Position numbers and translations under genes: made by a program
Assembly: GCA_020634855.1 (NCBI GenBank)
Contig: JACKAU010000002.1
Span: forward strand, 868,001 to 932,000
Length of the DNA stretch: 64,000 bases
Source: Anaerolineales bacterium
GTDB taxonomy: Bacteria > Chloroflexota > Anaerolineae > 4572-78 > J111
Direction: 5' to 3'
The notes under the pieces: generated by a model
What the model was told of the DNA's origin: nothing
The model's input: only the letters and a program-made list of their open reading frames with translations
Databases searched by the model: none
Shown: positions 33,062 to 42,366 of the stretch, piece by piece
Layout: every line of letters starts with the position of its first letter
Numbering within the stretch: the stretch's first letter is position 1

Positions 33062-34375
33062 ATGCAACGGACCTTAGCCGGACTATTTTTCTTACTGGCA
33101 GTAAGTTTAGGTTTAACCGCCTGCCTCGCTGCCACGCCACAGTTATCAACGTCAGTACCACCCACCCCTACCCCGCACGTTGAGCCGGTCACCATTACCT
33201 GGGCCTATTGGGGCGATCCATGGGAAGTAGAGATCAACCAACAAGTGATCGAAGTTTTTGAACGGGACAACCCCGGCATCAAAGTGGAAACCTTTCATCG
33301 TCCCTGGAATGACTACTTTGATGAGGTGCGGTCTAAATTCGACAAAGGTGAGCCTGTGGCCGATGTCCTGTTCTGGTCGCAAGCTCCCGTTGACATTCCC
33401 AAGGGTTATTTTATGAATCTGGCGTCGCTGATGAAAGCGGAAAATTATGACCTGGACGATTTTTATCAAGGGTTACTAACCCAATACCGGCTCAGCGACG
33501 ATGATATTTATGGCTTACCGCGAGACAGCGATACCAAAGTTATTTTCTACAATAAGCGTCTTTTTAATCGAGCCAACGTTGCCTTTCCCAAAGCCGGCTG
33601 GACCTGGGAGGATTTGCGGGAAACCTCGCTGGCGCTAAAAGAGTCTGGAGCGGTGCAGTACAGTTTTGCCTATGAAGTAAATAACTGGTGGATGATCTGG
33701 ATGTGGCAAAATGGCACCCCGGTTTTTGATGACAAGCTGTTTCCAACGCGCTCCTTCTTGGGCGAGCCGGAAGCGGCCGAGGCCGTTCAATTTCTGGCCG
33801 ATCTGACCAATGTCGATCAAGTGACGCCGCCTTATGAAGTCCTGCGCAGTTCTGAAGAAATCGCCAAACTATTTAAGGACGAAAAGTTGGCGATGGCCTT
33901 CGGCAACCATGCCCTGGTACCCGCCTTCTCTGAAATCGATACATTCGAATGGGATGTGGTCGGCTTGCCCCGGCAAAAAGTGGCTGCCAACCTGGCTGCG
34001 GGCGCCGGTTATTTTATCGCCGCTAATACCGAACACCCCACTGAAGCCTGGACTTTTCTCAAATTTCTGACCGGACCCAAAGGCCAGGCGATCTTTACTG
34101 AAGCCGGCGTGGCTGTTCCAGCGCGCAAATCGGTGGCCGAGTCGGAAATATTTATGAAACCGAGGGCGTCTTATAACATTCACACCTTTCTGGAAGAGGT
34201 TGAAATCGGCCAAACTGACCCTGCCTTTCCAGGTGCAAATGAAATTATCGATATGATGAACGAGGAGGTTTTGGTCCCCGTCTGGCGCGGTGAGCAACCG
34301 GCCGCCGAGGCGCTTCAAGCAGCCCTACCGGAAATAGAACGCATTATTGACGAGAATCAACCGCCTAATCAATAA
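33062..34375 (+). CDS. extracellular solute-binding lipoprotein, sugar ABC type (SBP family 1)
   Basis: 437 residues. The lipobox is LTAC with Cys21 after a hydrophobic signal peptide, followed by a Thr/Pro linker. The mature protein starts VTITWAYWGDPWEVEINQQVIEVFERDNPGIKVE, the family signature, and continues with DVLFWS, LPRDSDTKVIFYNKRLF and a WTFLKFLTGPKGQAIFTEAG C-terminal lobe. It should bind a sugar or oligosaccharide outside the cell. No ABC permease genes follow; instead a phosphatase gene begins 12 bases later, so it may act as a sensor input rather than, or as well as, in uptake (inference). Confidence 0.9.
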   Translation: MQRTLAGLFFLLAVSLGLTACLAATPQLSTSVPPTPTPHVEPVTITWAYWGDPWEVEINQQVIEVFERDNPGIKVETFHRPWNDYFDEVRSKFDKGEPVADVLFWSQAPVDIPKGYFMNLASLMKAENYDLDDFYQGLLTQYRLSDDDIYGLPRDSDTKVIFYNKRLFNRANVAFPKAGWTWEDLRETSLALKESGAVQYSFAYEVNNWWMIWMWQNGTPVFDDKLFPTRSFLGEPEAAEAVQFLADLTNVDQVTPPYEVLRSSEEIAKLFKDEKLAMAFGNHALVPAFSEIDTFEWDVVGLPRQKVAANLAAGAGYFIAANTEHPTEAWTFLKFLTGPKGQAIFTEAGVAVPARKSVAESEIFMKPRASYNIHTFLEEVEIGQTDPAFPGANEIIDMMNEEVLVPVWRGEQPAAEALQAALPEIERIIDENQPPNQ

Positions 34376-34387
34376 ATCCCGCAATTC

Positions 34388-35917
34388 ATGAAAAATTTTA
34401 GGTTTGTTCGTATTGGACAAGTTATCGGCACAGGATTTGGTATTATCCTGTGCCTGGCTTTATTAACCGGTCTTTTGGGCCGGATTGCTTATGATGTCAG
34501 CGTTTGGCAACGAGATACGATTAGAACGAGAAGTGATGTTGATCGTTTGACGCTGGAATTAGAGCTAATCTCCGTCCGGCGGACCGACGCGCTCCGCCGT
34601 TATTTGGACTCGTCCGACGTGACGCTGTTGGCCAATTACCAAACCTTTCAACTGGCCTATGCCGATATCTTTACGCGGCTGGTCAATGTCATCACCACAG
34701 CGGAAGAACTCCGCGCACTGGAAGCCGTCAAAGTGGCGGAAGATTTATTTAGCGGGAAAGAGAGCGAGATCTTACGCCTCTACCAGGACGGCTTTCAAGC
34801 CTCAGCCCGCTTTTTATGGGAAACCGAAGGCGTAAAGGCTCAAGACGATCTGCTGGACTCGATTGAACGGCTACGGCTGGCCCAGGGGAACACCAGCGCC
34901 GCCATTATCCGTCAAGCCCGCCAAACTGAAGATCTGGTCATCACCGCCATTACCATTTTTGTCCCGGTGATGCTCTTCGGCGGCGTCATTTTAGGCTATA
35001 TCATTACCCGAAAAATCACCCATCCCATTTCACAATTAGTGGAAAGCGTCCAGCGGATCGGCACCAACCTGGAAACTCGGGCCGAGCCTTCAGGCCCGCA
35101 GGAAATTGCTTTTCTGGGTGAAACAGTCAACGAGATGGCCGGCAATCTCTTTAGCTCTAGACAGTCGCTGCAAGCCTATAAAGATCGTCTGGAGCAAGAG
35201 CTAAAGCTGGCCAGCCGGATTCAGGCCAGTTTTCTACCCACCCGGCTGCCTCAATCCGCTAAGCTGGAGTTAGCCGTCTACTGGCAGCCCGCTCGCGAGG
35301 TCGCCGGTGATTTCTACGCCTACATCGATCTAGATGACGGCAAGCGCGGCATTGCCATCGGCGATGTTAGCGGGAAAGGCGCGCCTGCGGCTATGACCGG
35401 CACCCTTGCCGAAGGGTTGCTGGAAGTTTACGCCCCTTTTCATATCAAGCCGGAAACCCTGCTCGACACGCTCAACAAGGATTTAGCCACCCGGTTGGCT
35501 CCCAACCACATGAATGTGGCCTGCTGCTACGCCATTTTAGATGATCTGTCGTCGTCGCTGACCATCGCCAACGCCGGCTTAATTCATCCGTACTTGCGGC
35601 GCAATAATCATCTCGAAGAGCTTGAAATCGGCGGGTTACCGCTGGGATCAACTGACGATTATAACTACCGGTCTATCTCGGTAACTTTAGAACCGGATGA
35701 CCTGGTTATTTTTAGCAGCGACGGCCTGGTGGAAGCTATGAATGAGCGATCAGAGATGTTCGGCTTCGACCGGCTGCATGCCGCCCTCCTGCGTCTCCCC
35801 TCGGGATCTAACGCCGATGAAGCGATCAAACAATTAGTCGGCATGGTCATGGAATTTACCAACCAAACCGAACTTCACGATGATATGACGATTTTAGTCG
35901 CTCGCGTTAGACCGTGA
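34388..35917 (+). CDS. membrane PP2C-type phosphatase: sensor + HAMP + SpoIIE
   Basis: 509 residues. TM1 is at about 12-32. An extracytoplasmic helical sensor of about 150 residues resembles CHASE3 (LTLELELISVRRTDALRRYL). TM2 is at about 182-205, with a HAMP domain (ITRKITHPISQLVESVQRIG) and a coiled coil (KDRLEQELKLASRIQASFLP). The SpoIIE/RsbU-type phosphatase domain has VAGDFYAYIDLDDGKRGIAIGDVSGKG, DLVIFSSDGLVEA and LHDDMTILVAR, carrying the metal-binding aspartates. Members dephosphorylate anti-sigma-factor antagonists. It lies 12 bases after the binding-protein gene with no ribosome-binding site of its own, suggesting coupled translation and a joint sensory unit. Confidence 0.9.
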   Translation: MKNFRFVRIGQVIGTGFGIILCLALLTGLLGRIAYDVSVWQRDTIRTRSDVDRLTLELELISVRRTDALRRYLDSSDVTLLANYQTFQLAYADIFTRLVNVITTAEELRALEAVKVAEDLFSGKESEILRLYQDGFQASARFLWETEGVKAQDDLLDSIERLRLAQGNTSAAIIRQARQTEDLVITAITIFVPVMLFGGVILGYIITRKITHPISQLVESVQRIGTNLETRAEPSGPQEIAFLGETVNEMAGNLFSSRQSLQAYKDRLEQELKLASRIQASFLPTRLPQSAKLELAVYWQPAREVAGDFYAYIDLDDGKRGIAIGDVSGKGAPAAMTGTLAEGLLEVYAPFHIKPETLLDTLNKDLATRLAPNHMNVACCYAILDDLSSSLTIANAGLIHPYLRRNNHLEELEIGGLPLGSTDDYNYRSISVTLEPDDLVIFSSDGLVEAMNERSEMFGFDRLHAALLRLPSGSNADEAIKQLVGMVMEFTNQTELHDDMTILVARVRP

Positions 35918-36003
35918 CATCGGTAACGATTGGGTTTGACAAAATTCAATCATCCGATAAACTTCTTATACACCGTAAGATTAACCCGTAGGATTAGACC
36001 ATT

Positions 36004-36870
36004 ATGGAAGATTTTCCGCAAGAACCATCGTCAACTTACCACCACCAACTGGCAACGCCCCCAACCGTAAGCCCCGTTTATTTCGGAACCGCCTTGGCCA
36101 TTGCTTTTGCCGTCGGTCTGTTCATCGGTTTAACCGGCCGCCCGTTGCTTATCCGAGATGTACCGGTGCAAGTAGTGGTGACGGTTGTACCTAATCCGAA
36201 TGGGGCAGCCGTGGCCCAAGCGCCGGCCAACGCTGCTGAGTCAGCCGGCAACAGCGGAGCCAACCAAACCACAATGACCGAAGCCGATCAGGCGGCGGTA
36301 GATGGTACGGCCACGCCCACGTTGATGGAATTCGTGATGTCCGACGCGCGCCATATTCAGGGCGATCCCAATGCCCCGATTACCGTGGTCGAGTACAGCG
36401 ACTTCAAATGACATTTCTGCGGGCGTTTCGCCGCCGACTCGTTGAGTCGTCTTCGTGAAGAATATGTGGAAACCGGCAAAGTGAAATATGTATACAAACA
36501 TTTCGCCATTCTAGGTCCGGAGTCGAACCGAGGGGCCGAGGCCAGCGAGTGCGCCGCCGAACAAGACGCTTTTTGGCCTTACCACGATCAGGTTTTTGCC
36601 GACCAAAATGAAAATCATAGTTCGCTCAACCAGGAAAAGTTGGTGAGTATAGCCGCAGATATCGGGCTGGACACCTCGGCTTTTACGGACTGTTTGTCGT
36701 CGGGCCGTTACAGTTTGCAGATTTCGCGTGAGTCGCAAACGGTTCAATCGCTGGGACTGCGCGGGACGCCCGGCTTTTTAATCAACGGCCTATTCATCAA
36801 TGGCGCTCAACCCTTTGAGGTTTTCCAACAGATTATCGATGAGCAGCTTGCGGCCGCTGAGTCAAAGTAA
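36004..36870 (+). CDS. DsbA-like thiol-disulfide oxidoreductase with in-frame TGA at the active site (candidate selenoprotein)
   Basis: Read through TGA 36409-36411, this gives 288 residues. There is a single TM (about 27-46), an Ala/Asn/Thr-rich linker, and then a DsbA-type thioredoxin fold: GDPNAPITVVEYSDFK, TGA, HFCGRF. Relatives have YSDFQCPFCxxF here, so the TGA occupies exactly the first cysteine of CxxC (codon 136), giving U136-H-F-C139. Downstream are VKYVYKHFAIL and the cis-Pro loop RGTPGFLING in the same frame, and the gene ends normally at TAA. A hairpin lies at bacterial SECIS distance (see next entry). Nonsense mutation of a Cys codon is the main alternative. Without recoding, two pieces result (36004-36411 and 36442-36870). 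Confidence 0.82.
36412..36449 (+). promoter_or_regulatory. candidate bacterial SECIS hairpin
   Basis: CGACTC (36435-36440), loop GTT and GAGTCG (36444-36449) form a six-bp perfect stem inside the coding region. The loop begins 29 bases after the TGA and has G as its first base, both within the known bacterial SECIS pattern. A weaker GC-rich hairpin (36419-36434) precedes it. Assignment depends on whether the host has SelA/SelB/SelD. Confidence 0.5.
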
Positions 36871-36887
36871 TAGGAGAAGATGAACAA

Positions 36888-37520
36888 ATGGGCAAGAAAT
36901 CCACCCAACTACCCAAAAGCAAACGATCAAGCCGAACAGATGATAAATCCAATAATAAACTGTACTTAACCTGGTTCGCCATTGGTGGGGTTGTGGTCGC
37001 TTTGATCGTCATTGGGCTGTTCTATCTGGGGTACAATGGCCAGGCCATCGCCAACAGCGGCATCGAAGGATTAGAGATTTTCCCCGATCCCGGTCAGGGT
37101 CACGTCGATGGCGATATCGCTTATACCTCGGCAGTGCCGGTGGGAGGGCCGCATAATCCCGTTTGGCAATTGTGCGGAATTTATGATGAACCCGTTCGCC
37201 CCGAAAACACGATCCATTCGATGGAACACGGCGCGGTTTGGTTGACCTACCAACCGAGTTTATCCGAAGAAGAGGTGGAATATTTACGGAACGTGGTTCG
37301 CCAGAAGCGCGCCGATCGGGGTGAGGCGATGGTTATTCTTTCACCGGAGCCGGATATCGATGTGCCGCTAATCGCTACCGCCTGGCGCGTTCAACTGAAA
37401 CTAGATGACGTTTTTGATGACCGCTTACAGGAATTCCTCGATCGCTACCAACGCGGTCCCTTCTATCCTGAGCCCGGAGCCAACTGCACCTTCGGCGGGA
37501 TCGGTGAACCGACGCTGTAA
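36888..37520 (+). CDS. DUF3105 membrane-anchored protein
   Basis: 210 residues with AGGAGAAG before the ATG. There is a basic cytoplasmic N-terminus, one TM (about 28-49, WFAIGGVVVALIVIGLFYLG), then an extracytoplasmic DUF3105 domain with its conserved core: GHVDGDIAYTSAVPVGGPH, WQLCGIYDEPV, NTIHSMEHGAVWLTYQ. The conserved His and Cys residues suggest metal or thiol chemistry; function unknown. It follows the DsbA-like gene by 17 bases on the same strand, and DUF3105 genes are often found near redox proteins, so a shared extracytoplasmic role is plausible. Confidence 0.85.
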   Translation: MGKKSTQLPKSKRSSRTDDKSNNKLYLTWFAIGGVVVALIVIGLFYLGYNGQAIANSGIEGLEIFPDPGQGHVDGDIAYTSAVPVGGPHNPVWQLCGIYDEPVRPENTIHSMEHGAVWLTYQPSLSEEEVEYLRNVVRQKRADRGEAMVILSPEPDIDVPLIATAWRVQLKLDDVFDDRLQEFLDRYQRGPFYPEPGANCTFGGIGEPTL

Positions 37521-37527
37521 ATTAGGG

Positions 37528-39081
37528 TCAAGACCGTTGCATCTGCTCCCACGCCGCGATGATCTCACGATTGACGGCGACTTTGGTCAGGAAACAGTCG
37601 CGTAAATGCGCGTCGCTGATCGCGTTGGCGCGCTGCTGAAGGATGCTATGGGCTTCATCTAATATCGCTTTCGCCTGATCCGCATCGCCCAGAGCGGTTA
37701 AGACGTGGTAACCGGATTGATAGATAATCCAGGGGTCCCAGAACTTTTGGGCGTTGCCGCCTTGAATCCAATCGACCACCGATGTGATGTGGCGGCCAGC
37801 TTCAGCCATATCCTCTTGGGCCAGGGCTAAACGAGCCAGCCCGGCCAGATCAAATACAGCCAAAGTAGTGGCCCCAATATCCTGATGCATGGCTAACGCG
37901 GCTTGGTAATTCGCTCTGGCCTGCTCAAACTGTTCCATTTGCTCATAATTAAGCCCAAACCCGCTCAACGCGTAACTCTCGTTTTCCCGATCATTGACGG
38001 AGCGAGAGATATCGAGCGCCTGCCGGCAGTATTCTAAACCGGCTTGGGGGTTGTGTTGATCGTAAGCCAACCAGCCCAGGTGACTGAGGGCGGTGGCTTC
38101 ACCGTAGCGACTGCCGGTCATGCGGCGCAGTTCCAGCTTGGCTTGATAATGTTCGGCCGCGAGATCATAGTCGCCCAGCCGCTGGTAAATCCAGCCGAGA
38201 ACCAGATGGCTGGTGGCTTCGCCTTCGCGATTATTCATGCTTCGGGTCAGGTCATGGGCAGCCTGCAAATAGTGCAGAGCGACATCGTACTGGCCCAACC
38301 GATAACTGGCTCGACCGAGATGGAACAGGCTGGCGACCCGCGTTTCCGGATTACCGGTCACTTTCAACGCATCGAGCGCATCGGTGGCCCATTTTTGCAC
38401 CTGCGGATAATCGAAACGACGCCAGGCCGCCAGCGCCAGCAGGTTGAGGCTTTCGGCTTGCAACGGGACATTCGCCGATCGCTGGGCAATCCGCAGCCCG
38501 ACCTCGGCCGCTTCGGCCGAAGCCCGGTACTCGCTAATTTTGTCAAAGTAAGCCGACCGCCGGTTGTGGGTGATGGCCAGCCGGACGTTATCCTGCGTTA
38601 ATTCGGCCAACGTTTGCATTTGAGTCAAGGTGTCGGCTTGCTGGTCGCGCTCCCCCATGCGATCAAGGATAATTTCTTGATCGGCCAGAATCTCCCAGCG
38701 CTGGGCATAATCGTCTCGGTTCAACAACGCCAGCGCCCGATTGTAGAGCGAGCGGGCTTCCTGGTTAGCGTAGGCGGCGCGAGCAACAGCGGCGGCTTGT
38801 TTCAGATATTTCAAGGCGCGGGTTTTGTCGCCGCTTTGCTCAAAGTGGTGAGCCAGCATCAGAGCCACTTCGTCATCACGGACATTATTGGCCAAGGCCG
38901 CTTCCAGCGCTTCGCCGACTTGCTGGTGAATTTGTCGCCGGTCACTGTAGAGCAAACTGCCGTAAACCGACTCTTGGGTAAACACGTGCTTAAAAGCATA
39001 TTCCAATTCCGGATCGCTCTTTTGGCGCGCAATCAAATCAAGTATTTCGAGATTATTTAGATATTCGGTGAGCTTTGACAT
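37528..39081 (-). CDS. TPR protein, C-terminal half of a cyclase-ATPase-TPR regulator
   Basis: 517 residues. The start, NNLEILDLIARQKSDPELEYAFKHVFTQESVYGSLL, is the end of an AAA_16-type ATPase lid as found in adenylate cyclase-ATPase-TPR proteins, where it is continuous with the ATPase. The rest is about ten TPR units (for example GEATSHLVLGWIYQRLGDYDLAAEHYQAKLEL). It lies 22 bases downstream of the cyclase-ATPase frame and in a different frame, with no strong ribosome-binding site. One ancestral gene has therefore either been split by a frameshift or evolved into two coupled genes. Confidence 0.8.
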   Translation of the reverse strand: MSKLTEYLNNLEILDLIARQKSDPELEYAFKHVFTQESVYGSLLYSDRRQIHQQVGEALEAALANNVRDDEVALMLAHHFEQSGDKTRALKYLKQAAAVARAAYANQEARSLYNRALALLNRDDYAQRWEILADQEIILDRMGERDQQADTLTQMQTLAELTQDNVRLAITHNRRSAYFDKISEYRASAEAAEVGLRIAQRSANVPLQAESLNLLALAAWRRFDYPQVQKWATDALDALKVTGNPETRVASLFHLGRASYRLGQYDVALHYLQAAHDLTRSMNNREGEATSHLVLGWIYQRLGDYDLAAEHYQAKLELRRMTGSRYGEATALSHLGWLAYDQHNPQAGLEYCRQALDISRSVNDRENESYALSGFGLNYEQMEQFEQARANYQAALAMHQDIGATTLAVFDLAGLARLALAQEDMAEAGRHITSVVDWIQGGNAQKFWDPWIIYQSGYHVLTALGDADQAKAILDEAHSILQQRANAISDAHLRDCFLTKVAVNREIIAAWEQMQRS

Positions 39082-39103
39082 TGTTGTCGTTATCGCCTTT
39101 GCC

Positions 39104-40894
39104 TTAATGAGTTATGTTCAAATTGTCCACGATCTGGGTTAATACCTGATACGAAAATCTACGCCCGACCACTGAGGCGACCTGTAACACCCGCTTGGTG
39201 TCGGGATCGAGTTGATCGATGCGTGACATAATGACGCCTTGCAGCGTGTCGGGCAGCGTAATGGTGTCGATACCGGCCTTTACCCGCCACGATTGACCAT
39301 CCTCAGCCTGGGTAATGGTATCGCTGTTGATGAGCGAGCGAATAACTTCTTCCAGATAGAACGGGTTACCTTCCGCTTTGGCAATGATCAACTGTTTGAT
39401 ATTTTCCGGCAGTGTATCCGGGCCGAGTAAATTATCGAGAAGTTGGCTGCTTTCCGCTTGACTCAGCGGACCAAGCTGCATGACCAATGACGTCTCGCCC
39501 AATGCTTCAACCATTCGCTGCTGAAACTGGGCCATGCGACTATCGCGGACAGGCGGCCGATAGATTAAAAAGAGCAGCAGCGCATGCGACTGGGTCAAGG
39601 GCAGCAGGCTTTCCAACAGATGCAGACTGGAGGGATCGGCCCAATGGAGATCTTCCCACACCATCACCAGCGGTTTTTGATGGCTGGTCACGGCAACGAA
39701 AGTCTGTACCGCCTGTAAAATTCGCTGGTGGAGGGCGTCGCCTTCCAAATATTTGATCCGTTGAGCCGACGCTTCATCCAGGGGAATATCCAACAAATGC
39801 GCCAGGTAGGGATAGGTTTCGGCGAATTGATCGGGGAGGAGTTGGTCCACTGCCGCCCGCAACGTGGCTTCTTCGATCTCAGCCGGTGAGTCCAGATCAA
39901 GGCCCAGCATATTCCGCAGCAAATCGCGAGTAATAAGGTAACTGGCCTCTTCACCAAAAGATACCGCCCGCCCGTCAACCCACTGCGCCCGGCCATCTCG
40001 CACGCAGCGCCGGTTTAACTCATCGATCAATCGCGTTTTGCCTAACCCGGCATCACCGGTCACGGATATCACTCGTCCCTGACCGTCATAAAAGTGGCTC
40101 AAAATCTGTTTGAGCTCAGTCATTTCTTGGACGCGACCAACCAGCGGCGAATACAGCCCTTCGATGCCGCGCAGTTGCCCCCCCGTCACCGCCTTGGCTT
40201 TGAGCAAGCGATAGACTCGTACCGGCTGGGCTTTCCCCTTGACTTGAACCGGCTTCAAGGCATCGAACTCAAAAAGAGGGGCGGTCAAACGGTGCGTGGT
40301 TTCTCCCACCAAAATCTCGCCGGCCTCGCTCAAATCTTCCAGCCGGGCCGCCAGATTCACGGTGTCGCCCATCACGCTGTAATCCTGGCGCTGGCTGGTG
40401 CCAATACCGCCGGCGATGACCAGCCCACTGTTAATGCCAAAATGAAGGGCCAGTGGTTTCGGAATTTTGTTGGCGTGCTGCCGGTTGAACTCCTCCAGAG
40501 CGTCCATCATATCCAGGGCGGCTCGGAGGGCGCGCTCCGGATCGTTTTCGTGAGCAACCGGTGCGCCAAACAACGCCATAATCTCATCGCCGATGAATTT
40601 ATCGATGTGGCCGCCGTAGCGATCGATGACCGCCCCCAACCGTTCAAAACAGCCGTTGATCATCCCCCGCACTTCTTCCGGATCGAGCTTTTCACTCATC
40701 GCCGTAAAGCCGGAGATATCGGCAAACATTACCGTGACGTGCCGGCGCTCACCCTTCATCGCTGAACTGGACACTTTGCTCGATTTCACGCTGACCAGCC
40801 ACTGGCGCAAAGCGGCCAGGCTGGTATCAATCGCCGCTTGATCCAAACCTTCTAAGGCTCGGATGGCTTGTTCTATACTCTGACGGTCGGTCAT
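39104..40894 (-). CDS. class III nucleotide cyclase fused to AAA ATPase (N-terminal half)
   Basis: 596 residues. Residues about 45-220 form a class III adenylate/guanylate cyclase domain with both metal-binding aspartates visible (VTVMFADISGFT and FIGDEIMALFG). From about 245 the ATPase begins (LVGRVQEMTELKQIL) with Walker A VTGDAGLGKTRL and Walker B LVMVWEDLHWAD. The product, cAMP or cGMP, cannot be assigned confidently. The frame ends QIVDNLNITH inside what is usually the middle of the protein; the TPR remainder is the next gene downstream. Confidence 0.88.
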   Translation of the reverse strand: MTDRQSIEQAIRALEGLDQAAIDTSLAALRQWLVSVKSSKVSSSAMKGERRHVTVMFADISGFTAMSEKLDPEEVRGMINGCFERLGAVIDRYGGHIDKFIGDEIMALFGAPVAHENDPERALRAALDMMDALEEFNRQHANKIPKPLALHFGINSGLVIAGGIGTSQRQDYSVMGDTVNLAARLEDLSEAGEILVGETTHRLTAPLFEFDALKPVQVKGKAQPVRVYRLLKAKAVTGGQLRGIEGLYSPLVGRVQEMTELKQILSHFYDGQGRVISVTGDAGLGKTRLIDELNRRCVRDGRAQWVDGRAVSFGEEASYLITRDLLRNMLGLDLDSPAEIEEATLRAAVDQLLPDQFAETYPYLAHLLDIPLDEASAQRIKYLEGDALHQRILQAVQTFVAVTSHQKPLVMVWEDLHWADPSSLHLLESLLPLTQSHALLLFLIYRPPVRDSRMAQFQQRMVEALGETSLVMQLGPLSQAESSQLLDNLLGPDTLPENIKQLIIAKAEGNPFYLEEVIRSLINSDTITQAEDGQSWRVKAGIDTITLPDTLQGVIMSRIDQLDPDTKRVLQVASVVGRRFSYQVLTQIVDNLNITH

Positions 40895-40988
40895 ACGTCA
40901 AGCCCTTCTAAATATTGACTTAGAATAGTTAAAACCCGCCAATATTGTAACATAAAACCTACGGCAGTTATAGAGGATTTTTGGGGGA

Positions 40989-42194
40989 TTACGCCGGTAC
41001 TCCCTCGGGTTGTGGTTGACGTGTCTCGGTGGTAGAAGGCAAGAAATAGACCAGTACAGCGGCGATGATACTAAACGCCGTCCCCAACTGGATCATCGGC
41101 CCCACACCCACATACCCAGCGCCAATTCCAATAACCCAAATCCCAATGGCGCCGGTGCCAAAGACGTAGCCCAACGCCACCCCGGAGGTAAAGGCTTTGC
41201 CGCCGGGTAAAATACCCTGAGCAATAACCACCAAAATACTGTGCGAGGCCCCAATTAAGCTGCCCACCAGCACGACCAAACCAAAAGCCGACCAATCGCT
41301 ATTCATCGGTAAAAAGTAAAGCGGAATGGCTCCGAAAAACATGGTAACGAAAACCGTCTGCCGTCGCCCAAATCGGTCGGCCAGACTACCCGCCATCACG
41401 CCGGTAATGGCCGAGGCCATCCAGAAGGTGCCGGTAATCAAACCGTAACTGGCCACATTCCAGCCCATTTCTTGAAATAGTTTGGGCAAAAATGCTACGG
41501 TAGCAATTGCTGACCAGGAACGGAGGCCCATTACCAGTGCTAAAATGATAATCGCCCCCCACTGGATCGTTTGTTTGGAAAATGGCGAATTTGAGAGATG
41601 CGCCGCGGGGGAAGGAGTGAATTTGGGGCCGGTGTGCCGCAGGGCAAAGGCCATCAGAACCAGGATCGGCAAAGCCAAAACGGCCAGCCCAAACATCCCC
41701 GAAATACCAGTGGTGTCAAGAATGAGGCCCGCTAAAATTGGACCGGCGGCCAGGCCGGTCTGACCAAATAAAAAGAAAAGGGCCGTGCCTGTGGCAGCCC
41801 GCTCGATGGACGTTTCGGCAGCATGCTTGGTGCCAAGCGGATGAAAGGCACTAGACCCCACGCTGGCTAACACAAAAGGGATAATAAACCAAAGAAAGCT
41901 GTTTGTTCGCTGAGCCAACAATAGCGACAAAAGCAAAAAACCGATCGTCCAGGCCACGCTGCCGGCGCCCAACCAGCGGCTGCCAATTTTGTCATCGATC
42001 CAGCCAAAAAGGGGTTGGGTTAACGCGGCAAAAAATTGATACGCCCCGATAGCAAACCCAATCTGAGCCGTACTCCACTCTAGTGGTTTGCTTAAGAAAG
42101 TAACCAGGATAGGACCGGAACTGTTGAATACATCCAAAGTAAAATGCCCCAGTACCACCGCCAAAAAAATCGGTTTACGAAACAGTAACCTCAT
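40989..42194 (-). CDS. MFS exporter, fosmidomycin-resistance-like
   Basis: 401 residues with twelve hydrophobic segments. GHFTLDVFNSSGPILVTFLS at the start, ALTQPLFGWIDDKIGSRWLG after TM2 and SVGSSAFHPLGTKHAA after TM4 are characteristic of the Fsr-type branch of the major facilitator superfamily. LADRFGRRQTVFVTMFF gives the second-half signature loop. Members export fosmidomycin or other small compounds; substrate here unknown. AAAGGCAG precedes the ATG. About 170 bases upstream on the same strand is a promoter-terminator unit that may be a leader for this gene. Confidence 0.88.
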   Translation of the reverse strand: MRLLFRKPIFLAVVLGHFTLDVFNSSGPILVTFLSKPLEWSTAQIGFAIGAYQFFAALTQPLFGWIDDKIGSRWLGAGSVAWTIGFLLLSLLLAQRTNSFLWFIIPFVLASVGSSAFHPLGTKHAAETSIERAATGTALFFLFGQTGLAAGPILAGLILDTTGISGMFGLAVLALPILVLMAFALRHTGPKFTPSPAAHLSNSPFSKQTIQWGAIIILALVMGLRSWSAIATVAFLPKLFQEMGWNVASYGLITGTFWMASAITGVMAGSLADRFGRRQTVFVTMFFGAIPLYFLPMNSDWSAFGLVVLVGSLIGASHSILVVIAQGILPGGKAFTSGVALGYVFGTGAIGIWVIGIGAGYVGVGPMIQLGTAFSIIAAVLVYFLPSTTETRQPQPEGVPA

Positions 42195-42366
42195 CGCAAC
42201 TGCCTTTCTATGGATAAATGATTGTCACTCAAAATCCCTTATTGACCTAATAATGCCTGCTATTTGACAAGTTTTATTGAAGGTTTACGGGTAAAATGGT
42301 ATTTATTTAGATGTGACCATTGGAGCCGAGTCGATCATAATCGGTCAATTTACTTTCCCAATAAAC

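Noticed and set aside
36412..36870. Treating the second half of the DsbA-like gene as an independent gene starting at 36442
   Set aside because: It would begin after the active-site cysteine, in the middle of the first thioredoxin helix, with no ribosome-binding site; a single gene with TGA recoding, or a nonsense allele, explains the data better.
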